From positions 35,723,550 to 35,787,549 of the forward strand of contig NC_030817.1 in the NCBI RefSeq assembly GCF_001704415.2: DNA of 64,000 bases, read 5' to 3'. The position numbers and the translations under genes were made by a program. Shown piece by piece: positions 33,001 to 38,669 of the stretch. The notes beneath the pieces are model-generated. The model saw only the letters and a program-made list of their open reading frames with translations, did no database searches and was not told the origin of the DNA. The DNA comes from Capra hircus. Taxonomy: Eukaryota > Chordata > Mammalia > Artiodactyla > Bovidae. Position 1 is the first letter of the stretch. Every line of letters starts with the position of its first letter.

Positions 33001-35614
33001 TGACATTTATGCTGTGTCCATGCTTTACATAATGGTAGAAGAACTGACCTAGGCTCCCAGGTCAGCTGTGCTAGCAGGAGAAAGGAGCTTGAGAGAAATC
33101 ATGAAGATTTCAAATAGCTGGTTTAGGGAATGGAGAAAGGCTACCAAGAATTCATGGGAGGGTTTTATTGGACTAGAGGGGCTAAGGAAGATTGGAGACC
33201 TTGAGCATGTCAATATTCATTAAAGAGTTCACAGGTGCTGTGCTTGGAAAATATAAATGTGAATAATCCCTTTGAATTGATCTTACAAAGGATTTCTTTC
33301 AACTCATTATTCCTGTAGTCTCTAGGCAGTTTTAAGTAATATGTAATTATGAATATTAACAAGTATAATTAATTGTGTCTGTCTTACATTATATATATAG
33401 GTATGCAAAGACTAATGGTTAATTACTCACCTGAAAAATCATAAAACACTCCAGAACTGTCTTAAGTATAAAATTTTTTTTTTGCATAATTGCTATTTTA
33501 GGCCTAAGACCGGGTTCCAGATGTGGCTGGAAGAAAACAGAAGTCATATTTTGTCTGACAATCCTGACTTTTCAGATGAAGCAGACATAATAAAAGAAGG
33601 AATGGTTCGATTTAAAGTACTGTCAACTGAAGAAAGGAAGGTAAGAATAATTGTACTGAGATTGAGACTTTGGTGAATTCCTGGCTTTTAAAAATTCTTA
33701 TAGAAAATGCTTTTTTTCTGTGTTTTAAAATTGAATACACTCAGCCTCTTGGTGGAGAGGAGATGCAACAAACAAAATGTCAGTTTTGACATCTAGATCT
33801 ATATAATAATTATTTAGTGTTGATGGTTAATTTTTTGGCAGATATACTACCTACATCTGTATAAGTTTCTGCATATTGTAAGTTAGGGGAATAGCCCAAG
33901 AAAAAGTACATTGCTTTTAAGTCAGAATCAAATAAAATTAGTAAGGAAAACTGAAATTAATTCACATTGTTGGACAACTGCTTTAGAGTCCTTGTAAGCA
34001 GAATTTCTTAAAATACTATTTACTTACACATTGAATACTAAATGAGAATACTGCTTTGTGAGGAAACAATCCGTGTTCTGTTCTAGCCTTTCATGTGGAA
34101 ATTAGGACAGGTGACTTGTACCTATCGCTTCTTAGGTCATTCTCTGCCATGTAGAAAAAGGCTAGGAGCGGCTTTCTTTTACAAGGGGAAGGAATGTGTA
34201 TGTTGTATCAAATCTCAGACTTACCTTCCCCAGGGATGACAAGGGTGCAGCAATGGGTACCTTGTGACATAGATATTTTACCTTGATAAACTGGTTTTAC
34301 AAAATAAATGTATTGCAAAATGACGAAACTAGAAACTAGTCTAACCACCTCTCACCTTCTTTAGAATCTCATTAGCATCTTTGTGTTTCTCATTTTTTGT
34401 GAGCATTTATAAAAGGATAAAAATTCTAAAGTATTAAATAAAATGGCATCTGAATGAATAAGACCATAAGCTGAAACTGTCAGCTTATGCAGGAAAAGAG
34501 GAAGAGACGTGGCAAAACTTGTGGTCGTGTTTTTGAATACTTAAAATGTAATCAGTATTTTTAGTGTAAACCTTAAACATTTCTTTAATCCAGTCTGTTA
34601 ATGTGAAAAATTCTACAGGTCACATGTACCCTTTTCAATAATAATGACTGGGAAGGAAAATAAAGTAGGAGGAGGAGGAGCTGTTAGAGATTAAAAGAGG
34701 TTTAAGAAATAAATGAGTGAACCCTGTTAGGTTCTCGCTTACTGAATAGAAACCAATCCCAAAAGAACGTATACCGTATGTAATATTTGTGACATGACAA
34801 AGTGATGGGGTGAAGATCAGAGTACTGATTGCCAGGGGATGGGGCCTGGGAGAGGAATAGGGCAGGGCAGCATGAGGGATACTCGTTCTTGTGGAACTGT
34901 TCTATATCCTGAATGTGGTGGTAAATACACAGCCTACAGTAGAATTACACACATACACACACAAATGAGTTGAAATAAAAAGGTTTTATCGATGTCAATA
35001 TCCTAGCTGTAATAGTACAGTATAGTTTTGCAAGATGCAACCATTGAGGGAAACTGAGTAAAGGGGACACGGGGGCTTTCTGTATTATTTCCTCAACTGC
35101 ATGGAATCTCTATCTCTAATCTCAAAATAAAAGGTTTCTTTTTTAAACAGTACCTGTAGTTACAGTGTTTTGCTCTTAATATGGTTAAATACAAGCAGAG
35201 TTTAGATTGAAATATTATAGTTAGAATGTAAATTTTTTACAATTAAATAATAAGCAATTTATTTTTTTAAAGAATGAGAACCCTTAATGATCGCAATTCA
35301 AGTGCTAATTATGCTGCTTTATGGCATAATGTTTCCTGTAAAAGTAAAGAAATCATTTCCTTCCTATTAATTTGTTATTTCCTAAAAATCTTTTCTCTTT
35401 GAATATTTTTACAAAGGCATGGGCTGCCAAGGCCAAAGGAGGAACTGCAAGTGATGGAGCTGAAGAAAAGAAGCGAAAACGTGTGGTCGATGAAAGTCAG
35501 GAAATTGAAAACCAGGAAGAAAAAATGAAGAATTTGAATTTACCTAAAAAGCAAAAACCTTTAGATCTTTCTACAAATCAGAAACTGTCAGCTTTTGCTT
35601 TTAAGCAGGAATAG
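2908..35614 (+). CDS. WDHD1: WDHD1 (AND-1/Ctf4), 3' 19 coding exons, spliced, N-terminus outside window
   Basis: WD repeat and HMG-box DNA-binding protein 1, a nuclear replisome adaptor. In the family, Ctf4/AND-1 trimerises and links the CMG helicase to DNA polymerase alpha-primase, and helps fork repair, cohesion and CENP-A loading. Nineteen exons join in phase into 2,784 nt (927 codons and TAG). Order in the partial product: last WD40 strands (residues about 1-112), acidic linker (about 115-190), SepB/second propeller (about 200-530), helical region (about 526-640) with a Glu run, Ser/Lys-rich tail, HMG box (about 818-870, starting KTGFQMWLEENR) and basic motif KKRKRV. The residues match human WDHD1 as I remember it almost throughout. 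About 200 N-terminal residues are upstream of the window. No stop, frameshift or missing exon is seen, so this looks like the functional gene and not a pseudogene. The identification is very secure; exon borders rest on splice consensus and phase. Confidence 0.97.
3001..3786. other. WDHD1 intron, no recognised element
   Basis: AT-rich intron between exons a and b. I see no repeat I can name, no RNA gene and no second exon. Confidence 0.5.
3787..3893 (+). CDS. WDHD1: WDHD1 exon b
   Basis: 107 nt, enters in phase 0 and leaves with two bases of an Arg codon (AG). Acceptor tttactag, donor gtatga. Encodes TLNIVTWSPCGQYLAAGS and NGLIIIWNVETKNCIE, a typical WD40 repeat with the WN dipeptide in the WD position. 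Confidence 0.96.
4100..4241 (+). CDS. WDHD1: WDHD1 exon c
   Basis: 142 nt, completes the split Arg codon and ends in phase 0. Acceptor tttttag, donor gtaata. Encodes VKHEKGYAICGLSWHPTC and YTDAEGNLGLLENVCDPNGK, the last WD40 repeat before the linker. Confidence 0.96.
4690..4978 (-). mobile_element. Ruminant tRNA-Glu-type SINE with internal CCCAA-rich tract
   Basis: Reverse-oriented long SINE: ttggctgtgcggggtc, tagctgcagcgagtgggag, cagtagttatgg, and ccactggaccaccaaggaaa at the end. Inside it, at about 4903-4945, the sequence expands into CCCAA-like units. Confidence 0.88.
5560..5700 (-). mobile_element. L1 3' UTR fragment
   Basis: tttctgaagtatagctgaca and ttacaggtatataatata are the usual reverse L1 3' end wording. 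A + strand L1 tail lies 200 bp further on. Confidence 0.65.
5915..6075 (+). mobile_element. L1 3' end
   Basis: Reads aaggtcctattgtgtaccac, ataatggaaaagaatatgaa, acttcaataaaatttt: the ruminant/laurasiatherian L1 3' end in sense, finishing in its AATAAA and A-rich tail. Confidence 0.8.
6080..7180. other. WDHD1 intron, nothing recognised
   Basis: About 1.1 kb of unique-looking AT-rich intron ahead of exon d. No repeat, hairpin RNA or extra exon could be supported. Confidence 0.5.
7181..7391 (+). CDS. WDHD1: WDHD1 exon d (acidic linker)
   Basis: 211 nt, phase 0 in, one base (G) carried over. The acceptor is an AAG (ttgttcaag), weaker than the usual CAG/TAG; donor gtatga. Encodes the acidic linker: VSSRVEKDYKDLFDGDD, NDEEDDDDLMLASGRPRQR and SHILEDDENSV. 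A BovB insertion begins 69 nt after the donor. Confidence 0.95.
7461..8379 (+). mobile_element. BovB (RTE) LINE, 5'-truncated, 13-bp TSD
   Basis: The last 0.9 kb of a BovB non-LTR retrotransposon. The frame carries the reverse transcriptase YADD motif at 7598-7609, but is broken by frameshifts (for example near 7780) and stops. The flanks are the direct repeat attgagttggtaa at 7448-7460 and 8380-8392, so both edges are exact. It lies in the WDHD1 intron just after exon d, in gene sense. Confidence 0.95.
8555..8865 (+). mobile_element. Old L1 3' UTR fragment
   Basis: Wording such as ctaagtgaaagaagccagtc, agtggttgcataaggatg and gttatatctcaataaagctg is the 3' end of an L1M-type element in sense. 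It fills the spacer between two BovB copies. Confidence 0.75.
8889..10130 (-). mobile_element. BovB (RTE) LINE, 5'-truncated, antisense, 9-bp TSD
   Basis: About 1.24 kb of BovB in reverse. The catalytic motif reads YTDD instead of YADD (codons at 9652-9663 on the minus strand) and the frame is broken, so it is dead. The 9-bp repeat aaccaaaag flanks it at 8880-8888 and 10131-10139. It opposes the BovB at 7461-8379 in the same intron. Confidence 0.93.
10255..10560. repeat. Ancient mammalian interspersed repeat (MER-type, not assigned)
   Basis: It contains ggccactagccccttgtggc and ttgagcgctgaaaatgtggct, a pattern shared with 19,130-19,445 and 55,930-56,440. I recognise the family by sight (old DNA-transposon-like repeat) but cannot name it safely. 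Confidence 0.55.
10642..10979 (-). mobile_element. Ruminant tRNA-derived SINE, with TSD
   Basis: Long SINE in reverse: ctgagtctttgttgctgaga, cagtgagggcttctcattgt, gatcagggatcgaacctg, ccactgagccaccaggga. Flanks gaaatggacagattctt (10625-10641) and gaaatggacaaattctt (10980-10996) are a 17-bp TSD with one mismatch. Confidence 0.92.
11220..12470. repeat. Ancient MER-type repeat, about 1.2 kb
   Basis: Words such as ggtctcaggaactcattaca, ttagaaattaaaactgagaa, tagaagacagct and gtgaaagaggcaaatagcat match a very old, AT-rich mammalian DNA-transposon-like repeat. Family name and orientation are not certain. Confidence 0.5.
12519..12703 (+). CDS. WDHD1: WDHD1 exon e
   Basis: 185 nt, completes Asp, ends in phase 0. 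Acceptor ttttctag, donor gtaagc. Encodes TMLKIGSSLFKEEEDDQG, then SQRPFYDGPMPTPRQKPFQ and STPVHLTHRFM, the entry into the SepB-type domain. Confidence 0.96.
12704..14032. other. WDHD1 intron, mostly unassigned
   Basis: Only a short L2-like tail (about 13,185-13,262) is recognised in this 1.3-kb intron. The rest is unique-looking AT-rich sequence. Confidence 0.5.
13185..13262 (+). mobile_element. L2 LINE 3' tail
   Basis: agcacttagaacaaggtata, tggcacagtaggcatttaat and aaatatttatgga form the classic L2 3' end. Confidence 0.6.
14033..14217 (+). CDS. WDHD1: WDHD1 exon f
   Basis: 185 nt, phase 0 in, AG carried over. Acceptor tgtttgtag, donor gtaaat. Encodes VWNSIGIIRCYNDEQDNAID, VEFHDTSIHHATHLLNTF and ADLSREAVLLACESTDELA, core of the second propeller. 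Confidence 0.97.
14697..14731 (+). repeat. (GGTA)n simple repeat
   Basis: A short run of GTAG/GGTA units with one interruption (agggtagg). A likely polymorphic microsatellite in the intron after exon f. Confidence 0.85.
14930..15110. mobile_element. MER5-like hAT DNA transposon remnant
   Basis: agtgtatggtccacaaacta, tcacctggaagcatgttgaa, gagtcagaatctacatttta and aacaagatcctcaggtg form the MER5-like core. Old and without intact ends. Confidence 0.65.
15255..15540 (-). mobile_element. L1 3' fragment
   Basis: Reverse L1 3' end (ttgaaatatagttgttttac, agcaaagtgattcagttata, gaatattgaatatagttcc). A related fragment follows at 15,630. Confidence 0.78.
15630..16105 (-). mobile_element. L1 3' fragment split by a Bov-tA
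   Basis: Reverse L1 3' UTR (ttattgaagtatagttgatt, ctatacagtaggaacttg, gtctgtgagtctgtttctg) interrupted at about 15,925-16,032 and resuming with ttccatatataagtgatatc. A tRNA-type SINE follows directly. Confidence 0.85.
15925..16032 (+). mobile_element. Bov-tA SINE, partial
   Basis: Half-length Bov-tA: ggggcttcccactccagta, gaattccatggacagaggag, agacatgactgagtaactg. It is nested in the L1 fragment around it. Confidence 0.85.
16115..16232 (-). mobile_element. Ruminant tRNA-Glu-type SINE
   Basis: Reverse SINE: tttttttttggctgtgccc, ctgggattgaacccacaccc, aaccactggactgccagg. Confidence 0.87.
16795..16900 (+). repeat. Degenerate AT-rich tandem repeat before exon g
   Basis: Three related copies of a unit containing agaaaaataaactatttga followed by ctttgtt sit between 16,795 and 16,900, about 80 nt upstream of the exon g acceptor. 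Likely local duplication. Confidence 0.6.
16978..17219 (+). CDS. WDHD1: WDHD1 exon g
   Basis: 242 nt, completes Ser, one base carried over. Acceptor cttgtttag, donor gtagat. Encodes KLHCLHLSSWDSSKEWIVD, NEDIEAICLGQGWAAAATT and EVFSLPGPVVSMAGHGEQL. A degenerate AT-rich tandem repeat lies just upstream in the intron. Confidence 0.97.
17440..18375 (+). mobile_element. L2 LINE, about 0.9 kb
   Basis: L2 3' region in sense, between exons g and h: cctcctaactagcttttcat, aaacataaatccagtcattt, aagtcctacatgatttgac, catgagaacactgacattgt, and the terminal ctacctggtacaaagaaagc. It is heavily diverged, as expected for L2. Confidence 0.82.
18385..18432 (+). repeat. Local 30-bp period duplication
   Basis: The 18-mer attcttgagaattaccac occurs at 18,385-18,402 and 18,415-18,432, without a mismatch. 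Confidence 0.8.
18666..18803 (+). CDS. WDHD1: WDHD1 exon h (followed by a GC donor)
   Basis: 138 nt, phase 1 to 1, so it could be skipped in frame. Acceptor tcactag. It ends GCTGAAG and the intron begins gcaaga: a GC donor. No GT nearby gives the right product, and the next exon restores the expected SAEG-TPFYVDSEG junction. Encodes GFDGDQCLGVQLLELGKKKK and LHGDPLPLTRKSYLVWVGF. Confidence 0.95.
18804..18809 (+). promoter_or_regulatory. WDHD1: GC splice donor of the exon h intron
   Basis: The sequence is GAAG|gcaaga. GC-AG introns are a known U2-type minority class and usually keep a strong AG|GCAAG context, as here. The matching acceptor is the tatatag before 20,361. Confidence 0.88.
19130..19445. 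repeat. Ancient mammalian interspersed repeat (as at 10,255)
   Basis: ttgttcactacagtaaccac, ccaaatgtggctgctgagag and gcacttgaaaagtggctaat align by eye with the repeat at 10,255-10,560. Confidence 0.55.
20361..20517 (+). CDS. WDHD1: WDHD1 exon i
   Basis: 157 nt, phase 1 in, AG carried over. Acceptor ggtatatag, donor gtgagc. Encodes TPFYVDSEGIVRMLNRGLG, CNTREHCKGKSDHYWVVGI and HENPQQL, strands of the SepB domain. Confidence 0.97.
20690..20815 (+). mobile_element. Ruminant tRNA-Glu-type SINE
   Basis: Sense SINE: ccctggtggtcagtggttaa, gcagggagcacaggttcaac, tcctgcaagccaagccatac and an A-rich tail. It is slightly truncated at its 5' end. Confidence 0.87.
20984..21190 (+). mobile_element. Bov-tA SINE
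   Basis: Full-length Bov-tA: gggattcccaggtggctcag, tttgatccctgggatggga, gacagaggagcctggcgggc, ending agtcagatataacttagtaa. It lies between exons i and j. Confidence 0.93.
21640..23290. other. WDHD1 intron, nothing recognised
   Basis: About 1.6 kb of AT-rich unique-looking intron between the Bov-tA and the SINE/BovB block. No element or RNA gene could be supported. Confidence 0.5.
23300..23700 (-). mobile_element. tRNA-type SINE split by a BovB 3' fragment
   Basis: A reverse SINE (ttttgtggtgtcaactctta to ccaatggaccaccag) breaks off at about 23,467, and its closing end (gaagtcccctaaa) reappears at about 23,675. A BovB 3' fragment sits between the halves. Confidence 0.75.
23468..23674 (-). mobile_element. 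BovB 3' end fragment
   Basis: Reverse BovB tail: ttgttcagtcactcagttgt, ctttgcagccccgtggactg, caaactcatgtccattggag, ttcagtctttcccagcatca. About 0.2 kb. Confidence 0.87.
23816..23930 (+). CDS. WDHD1: WDHD1 exon j
   Basis: 115 nt, completes Arg, ends in phase 0. Acceptor ttctgacag, donor gtatgc. Encodes CIPCKGSRFPPTLPRPAVAV and LSFKLPYCQTATEKGQME, the end of the second propeller. A BovB tail inserted in a SINE ends about 140 nt upstream. Confidence 0.97.
24391..24612. mobile_element. MER2-type (pogo/Tigger) DNA transposon
   Basis: It begins cagttgacccttgaagaaca, a MER2 terminal inverted repeat, and ends with a degraded inverse copy (gcactgttcaagagtcactg). The internal part is deleted relative to the consensus I remember. 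Confidence 0.75.
24805..24936 (+). CDS. WDHD1: WDHD1 exon k
   Basis: 132 nt, phase 0 to 0. Acceptor cttttgcag, donor gtgagt. Encodes EQYWRSVIFHNHLDYLAKNG and NQATKEQQELLLKMLA, the start of the helical region used by Ctf4 proteins for trimerisation. Confidence 0.97.
24950..26950. other. WDHD1 intron, mostly unassigned
   Basis: A 2-kb intron between exons k and l. Apart from an L2-like piece at about 25,555-25,665 I recognise nothing. Confidence 0.5.
25555..25665 (+). mobile_element. L2 LINE 3' fragment
   Basis: gactgtaagcaccttggggg, ccatgaccatgtctcgttct and aatacacagtagacctcagt are the L2 3' end. Confidence 0.7.
26960..27177 (+). CDS. WDHD1: WDHD1 exon l (helical region and poly-Glu)
   Basis: 218 nt, phase 0 in, GG carried over. 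Acceptor tccttttag, donor gtaaga. Encodes LSCKLEREFRCVELAGLM, then a long amphipathic Ala/Leu/Lys helix and a run of six Glu before DFRKKLNAG. An ATQ at partial residue 625 lines up with the reported ATR site near human T826 (site recalled from memory). Confidence 0.97.
27272..27390 (+). CDS. WDHD1: WDHD1 exon m
   Basis: 119 nt, completes Gly, one base carried over. The acceptor has a T-rich tract; donor gtaaaa. Encodes YSNTSTEWSQPRLRNQVEED and an acidic stretch GEADNTEERPEIHKH. The intron before it is only 94 nt. Confidence 0.96.
27574..27630 (+). CDS. WDHD1: WDHD1 exon n (57-nt symmetric exon)
   Basis: 57 nt, phase 1 to 1. Acceptor ttctgtag, donor gtaaga. Encodes GESPFFKSADSSDMLALKSG, a weakly conserved Ser-rich segment. 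Being short and frame-neutral, it is a plausible cassette exon; that is inference from size and phase only. Confidence 0.93.
27765..28985 (-). mobile_element. L2 LINE, about 1.2 kb, antisense
   Basis: Between exons n and o, reads as reverse L2: actaaatgcctattgtgtgt, gtaggccatggtaaggattt, aggaggctgttgcaggtttt, tgatgtagtcccaagtgaga, cagtttctggcttgagtact. Open frames within it are by-products of the repeat. Confidence 0.75.
29564..29607 (+). CDS. WDHD1: WDHD1 exon o (44-nt exon)
   Basis: 44 nt, phase 1 in, ends in phase 0. It has an AAG acceptor (cttatgaaag) and donor gtaaac. Encodes AVISSSQGRINPFK, matching the conserved SSQGR-NPFK of human WDHD1. This is the smallest coding exon in the window and its acceptor is weak. 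Confidence 0.93.
30041..30211 (+). CDS. WDHD1: WDHD1 exon p
   Basis: 171 nt, phase 0 to 0. Acceptor ctctttag, donor gtatga. Encodes VSGSSKEPAISVNSGRSTN, ILDSMNKSSKKST and DDEKSPVIKPLIPKPKSKQ, a Ser/Lys-rich, probably disordered tail with SP motifs. Confidence 0.96.
30339..30480 (+). mobile_element. MER5A-type hAT remnant
   Basis: Starts at the inverted-repeat phrase cagtggttctcaattctag and continues tggaatcactttttta; the 3' half is degraded. Confidence 0.65.
31040..31170 (+). CDS. WDHD1: WDHD1 exon q
   Basis: 131 nt, phase 0 in, AG carried over. Acceptor ttttcacag, donor gtcagt. Encodes ASAASFFQKRTSQTDRTEEV and a Ser/Asn-rich linker before the HMG box. SFFQKR has the look of a short peptide motif but no function is claimed. 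Confidence 0.95.
31560..32040 (-). repeat. Probable old LINE fragment
   Basis: ttcattgaatggctgtacca, ggttcaagctaatgtacact and aatacaagaggccctgtttg resemble the reverse of an old L1 3' region. Weak match by eye. Confidence 0.4.
32077..32317 (-). mobile_element. Ruminant tRNA-derived SINE, with TSD
   Basis: Reverse SINE: tttggctgcactgggtcttt, tgcacgggcttctcgttgca, gcagggattgaatctgaatc, ccactggaccaccaga. The 10-bp repeat catttcattt lies at 32,067-32,076 and 32,318-32,327. Confidence 0.92.
32364..32768 (-). mobile_element. BovB 3' fragment
   Basis: Reverse BovB, last 0.4 kb: ttcagttgctcagtcatgtc, tgtccgttgagtcggtgatg, gtggccaaagtattggagct, tttatagtccaactcttaca. In the intron before the HMG-box exon. 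Confidence 0.92.
33502..33640 (+). CDS. WDHD1: WDHD1 exon r (HMG box, first part)
   Basis: 139 nt, completes Arg, ends in phase 0. Acceptor gctattttag, donor gtaaga. Encodes PKTGFQMWLEENRSHILSD, NPDFSDEADIIKEGM and VRFKVLSTEERK: helix 1 and helix 2 of the HMG box. The box is split between this exon and the last one. Confidence 0.97.
33641..35416. other. Last WDHD1 intron, mostly unassigned
   Basis: A 1.8-kb intron splitting the HMG box. An old L1-like piece (about 34,760-34,975) is the only element recognised. Confidence 0.5.
34760..34975 (+). mobile_element. Old L1 3' fragment
   Basis: tactgattgccaggggatgg, tgtggaactgttctatatcc and tggtggtaaatacac read as an L1M 3' UTR. Confidence 0.55.
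35417..35614 (+). CDS. WDHD1: WDHD1 terminal coding exon (HMG box end, NLS, stop)
   Basis: 198 nt including TAG at 35612-35614. AAG acceptor (tttacaaag). Encodes AWAAKAKGGTASDGAEEKK, the basic motif KKRKRVVDES (probable nuclear localisation signal), a coiled, Lys-rich stretch and the conserved end QKLSAFAFKQE, identical to the human C-terminus as I recall it. Confidence 0.97.
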   Translation, partial: AWAAKAKGGTASDGAEEKKRKRVVDESQEIENQEEKMKNLNLPKKQKPLDLSTNQKLSAFAFKQE

Positions 35615-36215
35615 AGTAAGGAGGTAAATTTAGAACTTAGGAGAGTAATGGATCTTTGGTGAATCTAGACCTTTAAAAAAATCTGTAGGAAACTCTTTAA
35701 GTATTTTTGAAAGAGTTTAAAGATTGCTGTTTGTCTTTATAAGATAATCCAGTAACTATATTGGTGTAAGTAGTGGGGCATCTGTAAAAACTGTCATCTC
35801 TGCAGATTGCTCTGCCCCCAAATGGAGGGCCATTCAGAAGCATGACCATGGCCACTGACTGGAGGCCACTGTCATGTCCCATTGGAAGCTGGATTGATTT
35901 TGTTTCTTACCTTCAAAATCATCAAAGCCAAGGTCTTAAAATCTCTGAGCATTGAAGCACCTTCTAGAGTGTTTCTTGTTTGGTAAATATCATATTGGCA
36001 AGTGCTACGAAAGTCCTCTTCCAAAGTGTGTTACTATAGATTGCTGTTATGTCTGTACTGGACCCAGGGGACCATATTTTTTTTCATATGGGCCCTAAAC
36101 ATGTAAATAATTTTGTAGATGAGACCTTTGTTTTGGAAATTTCTTCATATATTACTTTTATCTGTTTGTATTGCCTGTTTTTTAAAAAATAAAACTTACG
36201 TTTTCATGTTAAGCT
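35615..36215 (+). other. WDHD1: WDHD1 3' UTR
   Basis: About 600 nt of AT-rich sequence without a recognised repeat runs from the stop codon to the expected cleavage site 15-30 nt past the AATAAA. The exact cleavage position cannot be read from the sequence. A Bov-tA begins about 100 nt further on. Confidence 0.85.
36188..36193 (+). terminator. WDHD1: WDHD1 polyadenylation signal AATAAA
   Basis: A canonical AATAAA sits 574 nt after the stop codon, followed by a T/G-rich stretch (cggtcttcacattg) suitable as a downstream element. It is the only strong hexamer before the repeat block begins. Confidence 0.85.
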
Positions 36216-36313
36216 TAATACGGTCTTCACATTGTATTTCCATGAAATGGAAGTGTTTCTAGAAAATATATTTTATGTTTATTACCATAATTTGCACTAC
36301 CCCCATCTTGTTT

Positions 36314-36522
36314 TTGTTGTTGTTCAGTCGCTAAGTCACGTCTGACTCTGCGACCCCATGAACTGTAGCCTACCAGGTTCCTCCATCCATGGGATTTTCC
36401 AGGCAAGAATACTGGAGTGGGTTGCCATTTCCTTCTCCAGGAGATCTTCCCGACTCAGGGATTGAAACCCGGTCTCCCACATTGTAGGCAGATGCTTTAC
36501 TGTCTGAGCCACCAGGGAAGCT
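36314..36522 (-). mobile_element. Bov-tA SINE
   Basis: Reverse Bov-tA just past the WDHD1 3' end: ttgttgttcagtcgctaagt, aggcaagaatactggagtgg, tctgagccaccagggaagct. Confidence 0.93.
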
Positions 36523-36628
36523 CATTTGTAACAGTGTTACAAACCCCCATCCATAGTACTTCAGGCAGTCTGTTTACCAAATCGAATCCCTTGAATCTGT
36601 TCATCACCTCCACTGTATAAATCATAAG

Positions 36629-37485
36629 GGATTTGATTTAGGTCATACCTGAATAACCTAATGGTTTCCCCTACTTTCTTCAATATGAGCGTGAATTTTG
36701 CAGTGAGGCGCTCACGATCTGAGCCATAGTCAGCTCCAGGTCTTGTTTTTGCTGACTGTGTAGAGCTTCTCCATCTTTGGCTGCACAGAACATGAAAGAA
36801 AGTGAAAGTGTTAGTCGCTCAGTCATGTCTGACTGTTTGCAACCCCGTGGACTGTATAGCCCACCAAGCTTCTCTGTCCATGGAATTCTCCAGGCCAGAG
36901 TGGGTTGCCATTTCCTTCTCCAGGGGATCTTGCCAACCCAGGGAGTTTACCCCAGGTCTCCCACATTGCTGACAGATTCTTCACCATCTGAGCCACCTAA
37001 TTTCAGTATTGACCATCTGGTGATATCTGTGTAGAGTCGTCTCTTGGGTTGTTGGAAAAGAGTGTTTGCTATGACCAGCATGTTCTCTTGACAAAACTCT
37101 GTTAGCCTTTGCTGTGCTTCATTTTGTACTCCAAGGCCGAACTTGCCTGTTACTCCGGGTATCTCTTGATTTCCTCCTTTTGCATTCCTCTCCCCTATGA
37201 TGAAAAGGACATATATTTTTGGTGTTAGTTCTAGAAGGTCTTGTAGGTTTTCATACAACTGGTCAACTTCAGCTTCTTTGGACACCTTCTGACCTGGGGA
37301 GCTTATCTTCTGGTGTCACATCTTTTTGTCTTTTCATACTGTCCATGAGGTTCTTGTGGCAAGAATACTGCCATTTCCTCCTCCAGTGGACCATATTTTG
37401 TCAGAACTTTTCACTATCACCTGTCCATCTTGGGTAGCCCTGTACAGCATGGCTCATAGCTTCATTGAATTATGCAAGCCCCTCC
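36629..37485 (-). mobile_element. BovB 5' region (endonuclease part), split by a Bov-tA
   Basis: This is the 5' half of BovB in reverse: ttaggtcatacctgaataac, ttgtttttgctgactgtgta, then after the SINE ttgttggaaaagagtgtttg, tatgatgaaaaggacatat and acctggggagcttatcttct. The coding frame is broken. The outer edge is approximate. Confidence 0.82.
36790..37001 (-). mobile_element. Bov-tA SINE nested in BovB
   Basis: Reverse Bov-tA (aagtgttagtcgctcagtca, ggaattctccaggccagagt, accatctgagccacc) with BovB sequence on both sides, hence younger than the BovB. Confidence 0.9.
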
Positions 37486-37956
37486 TTCACCCTCATCCTG
37501 TTACACATTAAACACACAGAGGTATTGAAGGTACTATTTTGATAATATTGAAGCTCAGCATATGTTCCTGGTAAACTACTCTGGTTATCAGCATCAGCAG
37601 TGCTTTATTGAGCAAATCTTTGAAGCCTTGATAGAGAGTAATTGAAGAGTGAGAAAGTGTTTAACTCCTCTTTTGTTTTGAACAAACAAGATTAAGTAGT
37701 TCATACATGTTTTTGGTTAGTATTCTAAGCAGAGCTTAATACAAATGAGCCACTTTATGAGGGACAGTACAGGGGTACTCTGGGGTAGGAGGACAGTAAT
37801 AAAATCAAGTGATTCAAAATTGAAGGTAGTTTTAGGTTGGAAGGGACAAAATATATTGAAATTTTAGATGTATAGTGGCCAAAGGATATTCCTTGTCTCA
37901 TGATTAAGATTGGGAAAGAGCATTTCTGATTTTTTATTTAGGAGCTGGTATTGAGA

Positions 37957-38165
37957 GGCATTGTAACACAGGTTAGGAGCACAGATTTCAAAGCCATACA
38001 GACTACCTGAGTTCAAAAGCTCACTGTAATACCTACCAGCTAAAAAGCCTTGGGCAAGTCAGCCTTTGTCCATTCACCTGTAAAATGGGTGTATTAATAA
38101 TATGTAATTTAAGGGTTGCTAAGAGAAATGAGGTAAAAGCACTTACCTGGCACATTGTAGTGTTT
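37957..38165 (+). mobile_element. MIR SINE
   Basis: Sense MIR: aggttaggagcacagatttc, gactacctgagttcaaaagc, ttgggcaagtcagcctttg, cctgtaaaatgggtgtatta. Close to full length. Confidence 0.82.
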
Positions 38166-38483
38166 TATATACTTATCAGCTATTGTTACTATGTTGTTGG
38201 CTAGTTAATCTTACTTTGTCATTAAGTTTGATTCTGAATTAATTATGAATTAATGTTGGTTTCAAGATCCTGAAGTAAAAAATTTTTTATATTACTTTGG
38301 AAGCATGCTTATAGATAGGTATTTTGTTTTTACTTCTCCAACTTGCTTATCACAGTGTATAATTCTTAAGGATATTATATACTTGAGTATTATATTTCAA
38401 ATCCTTGAGTTTTATATTTAAAATCCATAGGAACCTGATGATACCAAGAGTTCGCAAAAAGTTCTTTCTTTTTTCTTTGTTTT

Positions 38484-38598
38484 TTTGGGTGATGCTGCAT
38501 GGCATGCAGGATCTTAGTTGCCAAACCAGGGTTTAAACCTGTGCCCGCTGCAGTGAAAGTGTTGAGACTTAACCCCACTGGTCAGCCAGGGAAGTTCC
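38484..38598 (-). mobile_element. Ruminant tRNA-Glu-type SINE
   Basis: Reverse SINE: gcaggatcttagttgccaaa, cctgtgcccgctgcagtgaa, aaccccactggtcagccagg. Confidence 0.85.
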
Positions 38599-38669
38599 TG
38601 TAAAAGGTTGGTCTACATTTGTTTGGTTGAAGGAAAGTTTTTGTATTGACCTAGTTTAACTTACAAATC

